Source: Candidatus Pseudomonas phytovorans
Lineage (GTDB): Bacteria > Pseudomonadota > Gammaproteobacteria > Pseudomonadales > Pseudomonadaceae
Reading direction: 5' to 3'
NCBI GenBank assembly: GCA_029202525.1
Contig: CP119325.1
Span: 2,082,001-2,146,000, forward strand
Length of the DNA stretch: 64,000 nucleotides
Within the stretch, counting starts at the first letter, position 1. Each line of letters opens with the position of its first letter. The position numbers were made by a program, and so were the translations under genes. Shown piece by piece: positions 32,410 to 42,300 of the stretch. The notes beneath the pieces are model-generated. The model saw nothing but the letters and a program-made list of their open reading frames with translations, was not told the origin of the DNA and searched no databases.

Positions 32410-33039
32410 GTGAGCCAATTTTTCCAGATTCATCCGGAGAACCCACAGCCGCGCCTGATAAAACAGGCCGTCGAGATCATCCGCAAGGGTGGCGTGGTGG
32501 TGTATCCGACCGACTCGGCGTATGCGCTGGGTTGCCAGATCGGCGACAAAGGCGCGATCGAGCGCGTGCGCACATTGCGCAAACTGGACAAACAACACAA
32601 TTTCACCCTGTTGTGCTGCGATCTTTCGCAAATGGGGCTGTTCGCCAAGATCGATACGTCGACCTTCCGCCTGCTGAAGGCGCATGTTCCGGGGCCCTAC
32701 ACCTTCATTCTCAATGCCACGCGTGAGGTGCCGCGGCTGTTGATGCATGAGAAGCGACGCACCATCGGCCTGCGCGTGCCGTCCAATCCGATTGTGCTGG
32801 CGCTGCTGGAAGAGCTGGGCGAGCCGTTGATGAGCGTCAGCCTCATCTTGCCGCCCGAGGAAGAGCCGATGACCGATCCTTACGAGATTCGTCAGCGCCT
32901 TGAGCACCACGTCGACCTGATCATCGACGGTGGCTACGGCGATCTCAAGGCATCTACCATCATTGACCTGACTGGCGACGAGCCGGCGCTGATCCGCGAA
33001 GGCTGCGGCGACCCCACGCCGTTCCTGGTCGACGCGTGA
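32410..33039 (+). CDS. yciO: YciO-like (Sua5/YrdC family) protein
   Basis: 209 residues. VSQFFQIHPENPQPRLIKQAVEIIRKGGVVVYPTDSAYALG is the YciO N-terminus; the KRRTIGLRVPSNPIVLALLEELG segment is the YrdC-fold nucleotide site. YciO relates to TsaC, the threonylcarbamoyl-AMP synthase, but is a separate branch with weak or uncertain activity. The start is GTG at 32410 with an AGGA SD; longer frames are without support. Its stop overlaps the scpA GTG by 4 bases. Confidence 0.85.
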   Translation: MSQFFQIHPENPQPRLIKQAVEIIRKGGVVVYPTDSAYALGCQIGDKGAIERVRTLRKLDKQHNFTLLCCDLSQMGLFAKIDTSTFRLLKAHVPGPYTFILNATREVPRLLMHEKRRTIGLRVPSNPIVLALLEELGEPLMSVSLILPPEEEPMTDPYEIRQRLEHHVDLIIDGGYGDLKASTIIDLTGDEPALIREGCGDPTPFLVDA

Positions 33040-33890
33040 GCCAGCTGGATATACCCGAAGCGCCTGCCGAGCAGATCGAGGCGCCCCAGCAGTTGCAGTT
33101 GGCCCTGGTCTACGGCGAAGCCCTGACCGAAATGCCGTTGGACCTGTATATCCCGCCGGATGCCCTGGAAGTCATTCTTGAAGCCTTCGAAGGGCCGCTG
33201 GACCTGTTGCTGTACCTGATCCGCAAGCAGAACATCGACATCCTCGACATCCCGGTGGCGGAAATCACCCGCCAGTACATGGGCTACGTAGAGCTGATGA
33301 AGAGCGTGCGCCTGGAGCTGGCCGCCGAGTACCTGGTGATGGCCGCGATGCTCGCCGAAATCAAGTCCCGCATGTTGCTGCCGCGCTCGGCCGAGGTCGA
33401 GGAAGAGGAGGGCGACCCGCGCGCCGAGCTGATCCGCCGCCTGCAGGAGTACGAGCGTTTCAAGGCTGCCGCGGAGGGCATCGACGCACTGTCGCGGGTC
33501 GGCCGCGATGTCGTGGTGCCGTGCCTGGAGGCGCCCAAGGCCAAGGTGCGCAAGCTGTTGCCGCAGGTCAGCCTGGAAGAAGTGCTGATGTCCATGGCCG
33601 AGGTGATGCGCCGCAATGACCTGTTCGAAAGCCACCAGATCAGCCGCGAGACGCTGTCGACCCGCGAGCGTATGGGTCAGGTGCTGGAACGCCTCAAGGG
33701 CGGTGCTTTTGTTCCGTTTGTCGAGCTGTTTACTGCCGAAGAGGGCAAGCTCGGTGTGGTGGTGACGTTCATGGCGATTCTTGAACTGGTGAAGGAATCG
33801 CTGGTTGAACTGGTGCAGAATGAAGCCTTCGCCGCGATCCACGTGCGGCTACGACCCGCGCTTGCTGAAGAAATTGATGAACCTGAATGA
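33036..33890 (+). CDS. scpA: Segregation and condensation protein A
   Basis: 284 residues. ScpA is the kleisin that links SMC-type subunits for chromosome condensation. The N-terminal domain (LEVILEAFEGPLDLLLYLIRKQNIDILDIPVAEITRQYMGYVELM) is diagnostic, as is the C-terminal winged helix (LGVVVTFMAILELVKESLVELVQNEAF). The start is a GTG that overlaps the yciO stop. The 3' end overlaps the scpB start. The N-terminus is ~30 residues longer than in some homologues. Confidence 0.92.
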   Translation: MSQLDIPEAPAEQIEAPQQLQLALVYGEALTEMPLDLYIPPDALEVILEAFEGPLDLLLYLIRKQNIDILDIPVAEITRQYMGYVELMKSVRLELAAEYLVMAAMLAEIKSRMLLPRSAEVEEEEGDPRAELIRRLQEYERFKAAAEGIDALSRVGRDVVVPCLEAPKAKVRKLLPQVSLEEVLMSMAEVMRRNDLFESHQISRETLSTRERMGQVLERLKGGAFVPFVELFTAEEGKLGVVVTFMAILELVKESLVELVQNEAFAAIHVRLRPALAEEIDEPE

Positions 33891-34644
33891 ACCCCGCGAC
33901 CTGGCGTCGCTGATCGAAGCCTTTTTGCTGGCATCGGGCAAACCGCAATCCCTCGAACGCCTTTACGAACTGTTCGAAGAAGCCGAGCGCCCGGAGCCCA
34001 AGGTCTTCAAGAAGGCCCTGGAAGTGCTTGGCAAATCGTGCAGCGGCCGCGCATTCGAGCTTAAAGAGGTGGCCAGCGGCTACCGGCTGCAGATTCGCGA
34101 AAACTTTGCACCCTGGGTTGGCCGGCTGTGGGAAGAGCGCCCACAGCGGTATTCGCGCGCGCTGCTCGAAACCCTGGCTCTGATCGCCTACCGCCAGCCG
34201 ATCACCCGTGGCGAGATCGAGGACGTGCGCGGTGTGGCGGTGAACAGCAATATCACCAAGACCTTGCTGGAGCGTGAATGGATCCGCGTGGTCGGCTACC
34301 GTGAGGTGCCCGGGCGGCCGGCAATGTTCGCAACCACCAAGGCGTTTCTCGATCATTTCAATCTCAAGAGCCTGGACGAGCTACCGGCCTTGGCCGAGTT
34401 GCGCCTGATAGAGCCAGAGCCGCTGCTTGACCCGGATGATGCGCCGGTGCCGGCGCACCTGCAGGCGCTGGCGGATGCCAGCCTTGGCGAAGAAGAGGTT
34501 GCTGAGCCAAAGGACGAAACCAGCTTCCGTAGTCTGCTGGTGGAACTGGATGCCATGGAAGAGGGGCTGAAGATCGATTTTGAAGATTTGCGCGAAGAGG
34601 AGCCTGAGGCCTCTCTGGAAGAGCAAGACAAGTTGCAGCCCTGA
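33877..34644 (+). CDS. scpB: Segregation and condensation protein B
   Basis: 255 residues. Two winged-helix domains: LASLIEAFLLASGKPQSLERLYELF, and then RYSRALLETLALIAYRQPITRGEIEDVRGV, the ScpB signature. It binds ScpA. The C-terminal ~70 residues are acidic and low in complexity (EEEVAEPKDE, LREEEPEASLEEQ). I take the ATG at 33877, which overlaps scpA by 14 bases; an in-frame start 24 codons upstream would lie deep in scpA. Confidence 0.92.
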   Translation: MNLNEPRDLASLIEAFLLASGKPQSLERLYELFEEAERPEPKVFKKALEVLGKSCSGRAFELKEVASGYRLQIRENFAPWVGRLWEERPQRYSRALLETLALIAYRQPITRGEIEDVRGVAVNSNITKTLLEREWIRVVGYREVPGRPAMFATTKAFLDHFNLKSLDELPALAELRLIEPEPLLDPDDAPVPAHLQALADASLGEEEVAEPKDETSFRSLLVELDAMEEGLKIDFEDLREEEPEASLEEQDKLQP

Positions 34645-34660
34645 TTTTGCGGGGGCCTGT

Positions 34661-34760
34661 GCCGGCCTCTTCGCGGGCACGCCGCTCCCACGGGTACCGC
34701 GCGACCCTCAGGGCCTGTGATATCCCTGTGGGAGCGGGCGTGCCCGCGAAAGGGCCGGTA
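34661..34760. repeat. REP pair (REPIN), one copy with a 1-base deletion
   Basis: The left core reads GCGGGCACGCCGCTCCC, missing one C relative to the others; the right copy has GCGGGCGTGCCCGC. It lies between scpB and rluB. Confidence 0.8.
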
Positions 34761-34917
34761 CTGCCAACACACCACCACTAGGCAGAAACTTCTCCCAATG
34801 CCCACAAAACCCTCTACCCTCCAGTGCGTTCCCCTGCCGAACCGCGTATGATGCGCGGCCTTTTGGCGCGTTCGTCGCCAAGAACCTGTTTTCATTCCTA
34901 CACCGGGAGGTGCCCAG

Positions 34918-36024
34918 ATGAGTGAGCAAGACCTGCAAGATACCGAGATCACCCCACCCGCCGGCGAAAAGCTGCAGAAAGTGCTGGCGCGTATTGGCGT
35001 GGGCTCGCGCCGTGACGTCGAGGCCTGGATCAGCCAGGGCCGTATCAAGGTCAACCGCGTCGTCGCCACCCTTGGCCAGCGCGTCGACCTGCATGACGCC
35101 ATTGCCGTAGATGGCAAGCTGATCAAGCGCGAAGAGGCCGCCGAGGCCACCCGCCGGGTGATCATGTACAACAAGCCCGATGGCGAAATCTGCACCCGTG
35201 ACGACCCTGAAGGCCGCCCGACCGTGTTCGACCGCCTGCCTCGGCCGAAAGAAGGCCGCTGGATCAACATCGGCCGCCTCGACATCAACACCACCGGCTT
35301 GCTGCTGTTCACCACCGACGGTGAGCTGGCCAACCGCCTGATGCACCCGTCCTACGAGATGGACCGTGAGTACGCGGTACGTGTGCGTGGTGAAGTCGAC
35401 GACGAAATGATCGAGCGCCTCAAAGCCGGCGTAATGCTGGAAGACGGCCCGGCGAAGTTCACCGACATCCAGAAGGCTCCGGGTGGTGAAGGCTTCAACC
35501 ACTGGTACCACTGCGTGGTGATGGAAGGCCGTAACCGTGAGGTGCGTCGCCTGTGGGAGTCCCAGGGCATGGTGGTCAGCCGCCTGAAGCGCGTGCGTTT
35601 CGGCCCGGTGTTCCTCAACTCTGACCTGCCGATGGGTCGCTGGCGCGAAATGAGCCAGGGCGAAATCGACATCCTGGCCGCTGAAGTGGGCTTGCAGCCG
35701 GTTGCGCTGCCAACCTTGAACCTCAAGGCCAAGGACAAGATGGAACGCCTGCAGCGCAAGTCGTCCCGCCCGCTGGGTCGTGGCGAGCGCGTGCGCAATC
35801 TGCGCCCGGCGCACGAAGGCGCTGCTACCGGCGAGCGCCCTGCGCGTCAGCCGCGTGAAGAGGCCCCGCGTAAAAACACCCGTGGCAGTGCGGTGGCCGA
35901 GCGCCCGAGCGACATGCGCAAACGCACTGGCAAGCCAGAGGGTGACAAGCCGGCGGCTCGTGGCCGTGGCAAGCCTGAAGGTGACAAGCCGGCAGGCCGT
36001 GGTCGCGGCAAGCCGCGTGGCTGA
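34918..36024 (+). CDS. rluB: Ribosomal large-subunit pseudouridine synthase B
   Basis: 368 residues. An S4 RNA-binding domain (about 18-65: EKLQKVLARIGVGSRRDVEAWI) precedes the RsuA-type synthase domain, whose GRLDINTTGLLL motif holds the catalytic Asp (D122). RluB makes pseudouridine 2605 in 23S rRNA. The C-terminal ~90 residues are basic and repetitive (GKPEGDKPAARGRGKPEGDK and similar), longer than in E. coli and probably disordered. A GGGAGG SD precedes the ATG. A strong terminator follows. Confidence 0.93.
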   Translation: MSEQDLQDTEITPPAGEKLQKVLARIGVGSRRDVEAWISQGRIKVNRVVATLGQRVDLHDAIAVDGKLIKREEAAEATRRVIMYNKPDGEICTRDDPEGRPTVFDRLPRPKEGRWINIGRLDINTTGLLLFTTDGELANRLMHPSYEMDREYAVRVRGEVDDEMIERLKAGVMLEDGPAKFTDIQKAPGGEGFNHWYHCVVMEGRNREVRRLWESQGMVVSRLKRVRFGPVFLNSDLPMGRWREMSQGEIDILAAEVGLQPVALPTLNLKAKDKMERLQRKSSRPLGRGERVRNLRPAHEGAATGERPARQPREEAPRKNTRGSAVAERPSDMRKRTGKPEGDKPAARGRGKPEGDKPAGRGRGKPRG

Positions 36025-36045
36025 TAGGCCTTGGCGGTAATCGAG

Positions 36046-36071
36046 AAACCAGCCTTCGGGCTGGTTTTTTT
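36046..36071 (+). terminator. Rho-independent terminator of rluB
   Basis: AAACCAGCC-TTCG-GGCTGGTTTTTTT, with a stable tetraloop and a T run, 21 bases after the stop. Confidence 0.92.
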
Positions 36072-36159
36072 ATGCCTGTGGAATTTTGGGCCGCAAAGCG
36101 GCCCCAAGATATTGAACTAAAAGAATTTTTCGGACGACTGGCAAGTTCTTGAACCGGCT

Positions 36160-36177
36160 TGTAAAGAAATCTATACG
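36160..36177. promoter_or_regulatory. PhhR/TyrR-type box upstream of the aromatic permease
   Basis: TGTAAA-GAAATC-TATACG; the consensus is TGTAAA-N6-TTTACA. The left half is perfect and the right half matches 4 of 6. PhhR, encoded ~9 kb away, is known in P. putida to control aromatic amino-acid uptake, so this is a plausible site. Confidence 0.4.
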
Positions 36178-36377
36178 AATTTGGCCAATTTCACCCCTGA
36201 ATTCAGAATTAGCCCGATCGTGTAAACAAAGTTTGCCGCCACCCAAGCCCCAAGCCAGCCGCCCAGCCCTCACCCACCCTTGCCCAAACCCCCGTCCCCA
36301 CGGTGTTATAGCCGCCATTGCCGTGTGCAACAGCCCGTCCACAGAGCCTGGCTGACAAAACAACAAATGGAGGCGCC

Positions 36378-36548
36378 ATGTACGCCGATCACTCCGCCTT
36401 TCAAGGCCCACACCACAGGATCGCTGCGTTTTTTCCGGATGGAAGGACGCAACGCGTTGACGCCTGCGCGTTTGCAGGGGTATACAGTGCGCCGCGTTTT
36501 ACCTGTGACCCCCTTGCGTACCGCGCACTCTTGATCACGCCTGGTTGA
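36378..36548 (+). CDS. Possible leader ORF upstream of the aromatic permease (56 codons)
   Basis: MYADHSAFQGPHHRIAAFFP opens the product, which ends RALLITPG. A perfect GGAGG SD stands 4 bases before the ATG. It has three Tyr and five Phe, rather rich in aromatics, and is followed by hairpins before the permease start. This arrangement suits a leader peptide that senses aromatic charging, but there is no homology support and the codon usage is not strongly gene-like. Confidence 0.35.
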   Translation: MYADHSAFQGPHHRIAAFFPDGRTQRVDACAFAGVYSAPRFTCDPLAYRALLITPG

Positions 36549-36669
36549 CCCGCTTCGGCGGCACCTGAGGTCAAGAAACCCAAGGTAACCACCTTGCCCA
36601 TTCCGCTGCGCCACGAGCGCGGTGGGTCCGATTCCGTCACAGATAAAAACAATGCAGGTGACTTCGTTC

Positions 36670-38088
36670 ATGAGTGGACAAAACATGCATTCAGGCGAGC
36701 TCAAGCGGGGCCTGAAGAACCGCCACATCCAGTTGATCGCCCTTGGTGGTGCAATTGGTACCGGCCTGTTCCTCGGCTCGGCAGGCGTGATGAAATCCGC
36801 CGGCCCGTCAATGATCCTGGGCTACGCCATTTGCGGCTTCATCGCCTTCATGATCATGCGCCAGCTTGGCGAAATGATTGTTGAAGAGCCGGTGGCCGGC
36901 TCGTTCAGCCATTTTGCCCACACCTACTGGGGTGGTTTCGCCGGCTTCCTGTCGGGCTGGAACTGCTGGGTGCTGTACATCCTGGTGGGCATGTCGGAGC
37001 TTTCGGCGGTCGGCAAGTATGTTCACTACTGGTGGCCGGAGATCCCTACCTGGGTCACGGCGGCAGCGTTCTTCGTGCTGATCAACGCCATCAACCTGAT
37101 GAACGTGAAGTTCTTCGGTGAGGCCGAATTCTGGTTTGCCATCATCAAGGTCGTGGCCATCGTCAGCATGATCGGCCTGGGTGCCTACCTGCTCACCAGT
37201 GGCAGCGGTGGCCCAGACGCCACCATCACCAACCTGTGGGCGCATGGCGGTTTCTTCCCCAACGGTGTCAGCGGGCTGGTAATGGCCCTGGCGTTTATCA
37301 TGTTTTCCTTCGGTGGCCTGGAAATGCTCGGCTTCACTGCTGCCGAGGCCGACAAGCCGAAGACCGTGATCCCCAAGGCGATCAACCAGGTCATTTACCG
37401 CATCCTGATTTTCTATGTCGGTGCCTTGGTGGTGCTGCTGTCGCTGACCCCGTGGGACAACCTGGTTGCCAGCATCGATGCCTCGGGTGGCAGCTACGGC
37501 AGCAGCCCGTTTGTGCAGGTGTTCTCGTTGCTGGGCAGTGACGTGGCCGCCCATCTGTTGAACTTCGTGGTACTGACCGCTGCACTGTCGGTGTACAACA
37601 GTGGCACCTACTGCAACGCCCGCATGCTGCTGGGCATGGCCGAGCAGGGCGATGCCCCGGCGTCGCTGGCCAAGGTCGACAAGCGTGGTGTGCCCGTGCG
37701 TTCGATCCTGGTATCGGCCGCCTTTACCTTTGTCGCCGTGCTGCTGAACTACCTGATGCCTCAGAACGCCCTGGAGCTGCTGATGTCGCTGGTCGTGGCT
37801 ACCCTGGTGATCAACTGGGCGATGATCAGCTACTCGCACCTGAAGTTCCGTCAGCACATGGACCGTACCGGCCAGAAGCCCCTGTTCAAGGCGCTGTGGT
37901 ACCCCTACGGTAACTACCTGGTACTGGCCTTCGTGGTGCTGATTCTGGGCATCATGCTGATGATCCCGGGCATCCAGGTTTCGGTGTATGCGATGCCGGT
38001 CTGGTTGTTTGCCATGTTCGTGATCTACATGGTCAAGCCACGCCGCAAGATGAATGCCGGTGGGGCTGCGGGTACCGTAGCCAAGTAA
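36670..38088 (+). CDS. aroP: Aromatic amino-acid permease, AroP type (APC family)
   Basis: 472 residues with twelve helices. ELKRGLKNRHIQLIALGGAIGTGLFLGSAGVM, the FMIMRQLGEMIVEEPVAGSFSHFA stretch and ALSVYNSGTYCNARMLLGMAEQGDAP are typical of AroP/PheP-type proton symporters for phenylalanine, tyrosine and tryptophan. The ATG at 36670 has an AGGTG SD; ATG codons at 36652 and upstream are possible but lack a better SD. The PhhR-type box in its upstream region links it to the phh genes. A terminator follows. Confidence 0.82.
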   Translation: MSGQNMHSGELKRGLKNRHIQLIALGGAIGTGLFLGSAGVMKSAGPSMILGYAICGFIAFMIMRQLGEMIVEEPVAGSFSHFAHTYWGGFAGFLSGWNCWVLYILVGMSELSAVGKYVHYWWPEIPTWVTAAAFFVLINAINLMNVKFFGEAEFWFAIIKVVAIVSMIGLGAYLLTSGSGGPDATITNLWAHGGFFPNGVSGLVMALAFIMFSFGGLEMLGFTAAEADKPKTVIPKAINQVIYRILIFYVGALVVLLSLTPWDNLVASIDASGGSYGSSPFVQVFSLLGSDVAAHLLNFVVLTAALSVYNSGTYCNARMLLGMAEQGDAPASLAKVDKRGVPVRSILVSAAFTFVAVLLNYLMPQNALELLMSLVVATLVINWAMISYSHLKFRQHMDRTGQKPLFKALWYPYGNYLVLAFVVLILGIMLMIPGIQVSVYAMPVWLFAMFVIYMVKPRRKMNAGGAAGTVAK

Positions 38089-38107
38089 CTCGGCAACGTA
38101 GTCTGCA

Positions 38108-38145
38108 GAAAACCCCAAGTCAGGCGACTGACTTGGGGTTTTTGT
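38108..38145 (+). terminator. Rho-independent terminator of aroP
   Basis: AAAACCCCAAGTCA-GGCGAC-TGACTTGGGGTTTTT: long perfect stem with A and T runs at the ends, so it may act in both directions. Confidence 0.92.
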
Positions 38146-38153
38146 TGTCTGTT

Positions 38154-38252
38154 CCGGCCCTTTCGCGGGCATGCCCGCTCCCACAGGATCACCACAGGCT
38201 TTAGCAACAACGCTGTACCTGTGGGAGCGGGCGCGCCCGCGAAGAGGCCGGG
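38154..38252. repeat. REP pair (REPIN)
   Basis: Cores GCGGGCATGCCCGC and GCGGGCGCGCCCGC; the spacer starts ATCACCACAGGC, the same as the flank right of the IS insertion at 12181. Between aroP and the convergent LysR gene. Confidence 0.85.
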
Positions 38253-38269
38253 ACTGGCAATGAAAGCGA

Positions 38270-39154
38270 TCAGATCTGTTCCAGCAACCAGCTTCTGAAG
38301 GCCCGCAATGATGGCAGCGCCTCATTCCTGGGCGGGTAGATCAGGTAATAACTGCGCTGGCTGGCAATCGCCCCTCCCGGGCTATGCAGCTCGCCCTTGG
38401 CCAGTTCTTCTTCCACCAGAATACGCGGCACAAGGCCGATACCAATCCCGGCCCGTACCGCCTGGATCAGGTGCGAAGTCAGCTCGAAGCTCGGCCCCAG
38501 GCGCATCGACCGGTGTGGCAGGCCATGGTGTGAAAACCACTCGCCCCAGGCGTGTGGGTTGTTGGCCACATTCAACAGCACCTCTTCACTGATCCGTGCC
38601 GGGCTCCAGCCCTGGCTATCTGCGCCAGCCTCCGGCGGCAAGATCACCACCAGTTCCTCAGCATGCAGGCGATGGCAGATCAGCCCCGGCAGATCGTGGC
38701 TGGCCACACCGATGGCGGCATCGATTTCGCTGGTGTCGAAGTTGATGGCTTCGATGCGTGAGTGAATGTGCACCAGCATGCCCGGGTGAGCGCCGTAAAA
38801 CGCATGCAGGCGCGGCAGCAGCCATTTCGAGCCGAAGGTCGGCAGGGTGGCCAGGCGCAAGGTGCCCACTCCGGACTGGTAGGCCAGTGCCTGCAAGGTC
38901 GCGCTGCGAATGCGCCCCAGAGCTTCGCTGAGCTCGCGTTGGTACAGGCGGCCGACATCGGTCAGCTGCACCTGGCGGCCCTCGCGTCGGAACAGGGTCA
39001 GGCCCAGTTGCTGCTCCAGCGCCTGCACCTGGCGGCTGACCGCGCTCTGGGTCAGCGACAGCTCGGCAGCAGCCCGGGTGTAGCTTTCATGCCGGGCAGC
39101 GGCTTCGAATGCCAGCAGCAGCGACATGGACGGTGTCAGGTGGCGGTAATTCAT
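38270..39154 (-). CDS. LysR-family transcriptional regulator (GcvA-like)
   Basis: 294 residues. The HTH (about 1-65: LTPSMSLLLAFEAAARHESYTRAAAELSLTQSAVSRQVQALE) has the short GcvA-type N-terminus; a LysR effector domain follows (GTLRLATLPTFGSKWLLPRLHAF). It is divergent from the large FAD dehydrogenase, separated by ~150 bp, and probably controls it, though it shares no clear dyad with it. The ATG at 39154 is the start. Confidence 0.82.
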   Translation of the reverse strand: MNYRHLTPSMSLLLAFEAAARHESYTRAAAELSLTQSAVSRQVQALEQQLGLTLFRREGRQVQLTDVGRLYQRELSEALGRIRSATLQALAYQSGVGTLRLATLPTFGSKWLLPRLHAFYGAHPGMLVHIHSRIEAINFDTSEIDAAIGVASHDLPGLICHRLHAEELVVILPPEAGADSQGWSPARISEEVLLNVANNPHAWGEWFSHHGLPHRSMRLGPSFELTSHLIQAVRAGIGIGLVPRILVEEELAKGELHSPGGAIASQRSYYLIYPPRNEALPSLRAFRSWLLEQI

Positions 39155-39306
39155 TCATAAAAGTCATTGATAGCGGCAGGATTATCCGTTTGCCCCTGAG
39201 GCGAAACTACAGGAACATTGGCCTATACGACACCCCCGCATGGCAACACCTATGCCGGGGTGACAGGAATCCCGTGAATTAGCCAATATCAAGAGGCCAT
39301 CCTTCG

Positions 39307-42300
39307 ATGATCGCCCAGCTGCCGACCGTTGCACCAAGCGCCAACTACCCCGAATTCCTCGAAGCACTGCGCAACAGCGGCTTCCGTGGCCAGATCAGTG
39401 CCGACTACGGTACCCGCACAGTGCTGGCCACCGATAACTCGATCTACCAGCGCCTGCCTCAGGCGGCGGTGTTCCCGCTGGATGCCGACGATGTGGCGCG
39501 AGTTGCCGCGCTGATGGGCGAGGCGCGCTTCCAGGACGTCAAGCTGACCCCGCGCGGCGGTGGCACCGGCACCAACGGCCAGTCGTTGACCGACGGTATC
39601 GTCGTCGACCTGTCGCGGCACATGAACAAGATTCTCGAAATCAACGTCGAGGAGCGTTGGGTGCGGGTGCAGGCGGGTACGGTGAAAGACCAGCTCAATG
39701 CCGCGCTCAAGCCGTACGGCCTGTTCTTCGCCCCCGAGTTGTCCACCTCCAACCGCGCTACCGTCGGCGGCATGATCAACACCGATGCCAGCGGCCAGGG
39801 CAGCTGCACCTATGGCAAGACCCGCGACCACGTACTGGAGCTGCACAGCGTGCTGCTTGGGGGCGAGCGCCTGCACAGCCTACCGATCGACGATGCCGCG
39901 CTGGAGCAAGCCTGCGCGGCACCCGGCCGGGTCGGCGAGGTGTACCGCATGGCCCGCGATATTCAGGAAACCCAGGCTGAGCTGATCGAAACCACCTTCC
40001 CCAAACTCAACCGTTGCCTGACCGGCTACGACCTGGCACACCTGCGCGATGAGCAGGGCCGTTTCAACCTTAACAGCGTGCTGTGTGGCGCCGAAGGCTC
40101 GCTGGGCTACGTGGTTGAAGCCAAGCTCAACGTGCTGCCGATCCCCAGGTACGCGGTGCTGGTCAACGTGCGCTACGCCAGTTTCATGGATGCCCTGCGC
40201 GACGCCAATGCGCTGATGGCGCACAAGCCGTTGTCGATCGAGACCGTCGACTCCAAGGTGTTGATGCTGGCGATGAAAGACATCGTCTGGCACAGCGTTG
40301 CCGAATACTTCCCGGCCGACCCCGAGCGCCCGACCCTGGGCATCAACCTGGTGGAGTTCTGTGGCGATGAGCCGGCCGAGGTCAATGCCCGGGTGCAGGC
40401 CTTTGTCGAGCACTTGCAAGCGGACGCCAGCGTCGAGCGCCTGGGGCATACCCTGGCCGAAGGCGCCAAGGCGGTCACCCGCGTCTACGTCATGCGCAAG
40501 CGCTCGGTGGGCTTGCTGGGTAACGTCGAGGGCGAGGTGCGCCCGCAACCGTTTGTCGAAGACACTGCGGTACCGCCGGAGCAGTTGGCCGACTACATCG
40601 CCGACTTCCGCGCGCTGCTCGATGGCTATGGCCTGGCCTACGGCATGTTCGGCCATGTCGATGCCGGCGTGCTGCACGTGCGCCCGGCGCTGAACATGAA
40701 AGACCCGGCCCAGGCTGCGCTGGTCAAGCCGATTTCCGATGCGGTGGCGGCGCTGACCAAAAGCTACGGCGGCCTGCTGTGGGGCGAGCACGGCAAAGGC
40801 CTGCGCTCGGAATACGTGCCAGAGTACTTCGGTGAGCTGTACCCGGCGCTGCAGCGCCTGAAGGGGGCCTTCGACCCGCACAATCAGCTCAACCCGGGCA
40901 AGATCTGCACCCCGCCGGGCAGCGCCGAGGGCCTGACCCCGGTCGATGGCGTGACCCTGCGCGGCGACCTTGATCGTACCATCGACGAGCGGGTCTGGCA
41001 GGACTTCCCCAGCGCCGTGCACTGCAACGGCAACGGCGCCTGCTACAACTACGACCCCAACGACGCCATGTGCCCGTCGTGGAAGGCGACCCGCGAACGC
41101 CAGCATTCGCCCAAGGGTCGCGCTTCGCTGATGCGTGAATGGCTGCGCCTGCAGGGCGAGGCGAACATCGACGTGCTGGCTGCGGCACGCAACAAGGTTT
41201 CGTGGCTCAAGGGCCTGCCGGCGCGCCTGCGCAACAACCGCGAACGCAGCCAAGGGCAGGAAGATTTCTCCCATGAAGTGTACGACGCCATGGCCGGCTG
41301 CCTGGCGTGCAAGTCGTGCGCCGGGCAGTGCCCGATCAAGGTCAACGTGCCGGACTTCCGTTCACGCTTCCTTGAGTTGTACCACGGCCGCTACCAGCGC
41401 CCGCTGCGTGACTACCTGATCGGCTCGCTGGAGTTCACCCTGCCGTTCATGGCCCGCGCTCCAGGGCTTTACAACGCGGTGATGGGCTCGAAGTGGGTGA
41501 GTAAACTGCTGGCGGACAAGGTCGGTATGGTCGACAGCCCGCTGATCAGCCGCTTCAACTTCCAGGCCACCCTGAGCCGCTGCCGCGTTGGCGTGGCCAC
41601 GGTGCCGGCCCTGCGCGAACTGACCCCGGCCCAGCGCGAGCGCAGCATTGTGTTGGTGCAGGACGCATTCACCCGTTACTTCGAAACGCCGCTGTTGTCG
41701 GCGTTCATCGACCTGGCCCACCGGCTCGGCCACCGGGTGTTCCTGGCGCCCTACAGTGCCAACGGCAAGCCGCTGCACGTGCAGGGCTTTCTGGGCGCAT
41801 TCGCCAAGGCGGCGATCCGCAATGCCACCCAGCTCAAGGCGTTGGCAGACTGTGGAGTGCCGCTGGTAGGTCTGGACCCGGCGATGACCTTGGTGTATCG
41901 CCAGGAGTACCAGAAAGTGCCCGGGCTGAATGGTTGCCCGCAGGTGCTGTTGCCGCAGGAGTGGCTGATGGATGTGCTGCCGGAGCAGGCGCCAACCGCG
42001 CCGGGCAATTTCCGCCTGATGGCGCACTGCACCGAGAAGACCAACGTGCCGACCAGCACCAAGCAATGGGAGCAGGTGTTTGCCCGTTTGGGGCTCAAGC
42101 TGGTGACCGAGGCGACGGGCTGCTGTGGCATGTCCGGTACCTACGGGCACGAAGCGCGTAACCAGGAGACCTCGCGGACCATCTTTGAGCAGTCGTGGGC
42201 GACCAAGCTGGACAAGGAAGGGGAGCCGCTGGCGACGGGCTATTCGTGCCGTAGCCAGGTCAAGCGCATGACCGAGCGCAAGATGCGCCACCCGCTGGAA

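Larger units (their letters stand above)
36088..36669 (+). promoter_or_regulatory. Long upstream/leader region of the aromatic permease gene
   Basis: About 580 bp. Contents in order: a small GGCCGC-AAA-GCGGCC hairpin (36089-36103); a PhhR/TyrR-type box TGTAAA-GAAATC-TATACG (36160-36177); a 56-codon ORF with a strong GGAGG SD (36378-36548); an inverted pair TTGACC/GGTCAA (36545-36550 and 36569-36574) and a CAAGGT-AACC-ACCTTG hairpin (36581-36596). No convincing promoter could be fixed by eye. Confidence 0.45.

Noticed and set aside
36138..36155. TGGCAAGTTCTTGAA resembling a sigma-54 -24/-12 promoter before aroP
   Set aside because: The spacing between the GG and the expected GC is one base short and the -12 lacks GC. 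PhhR here also has a non-sigma-54 loop.
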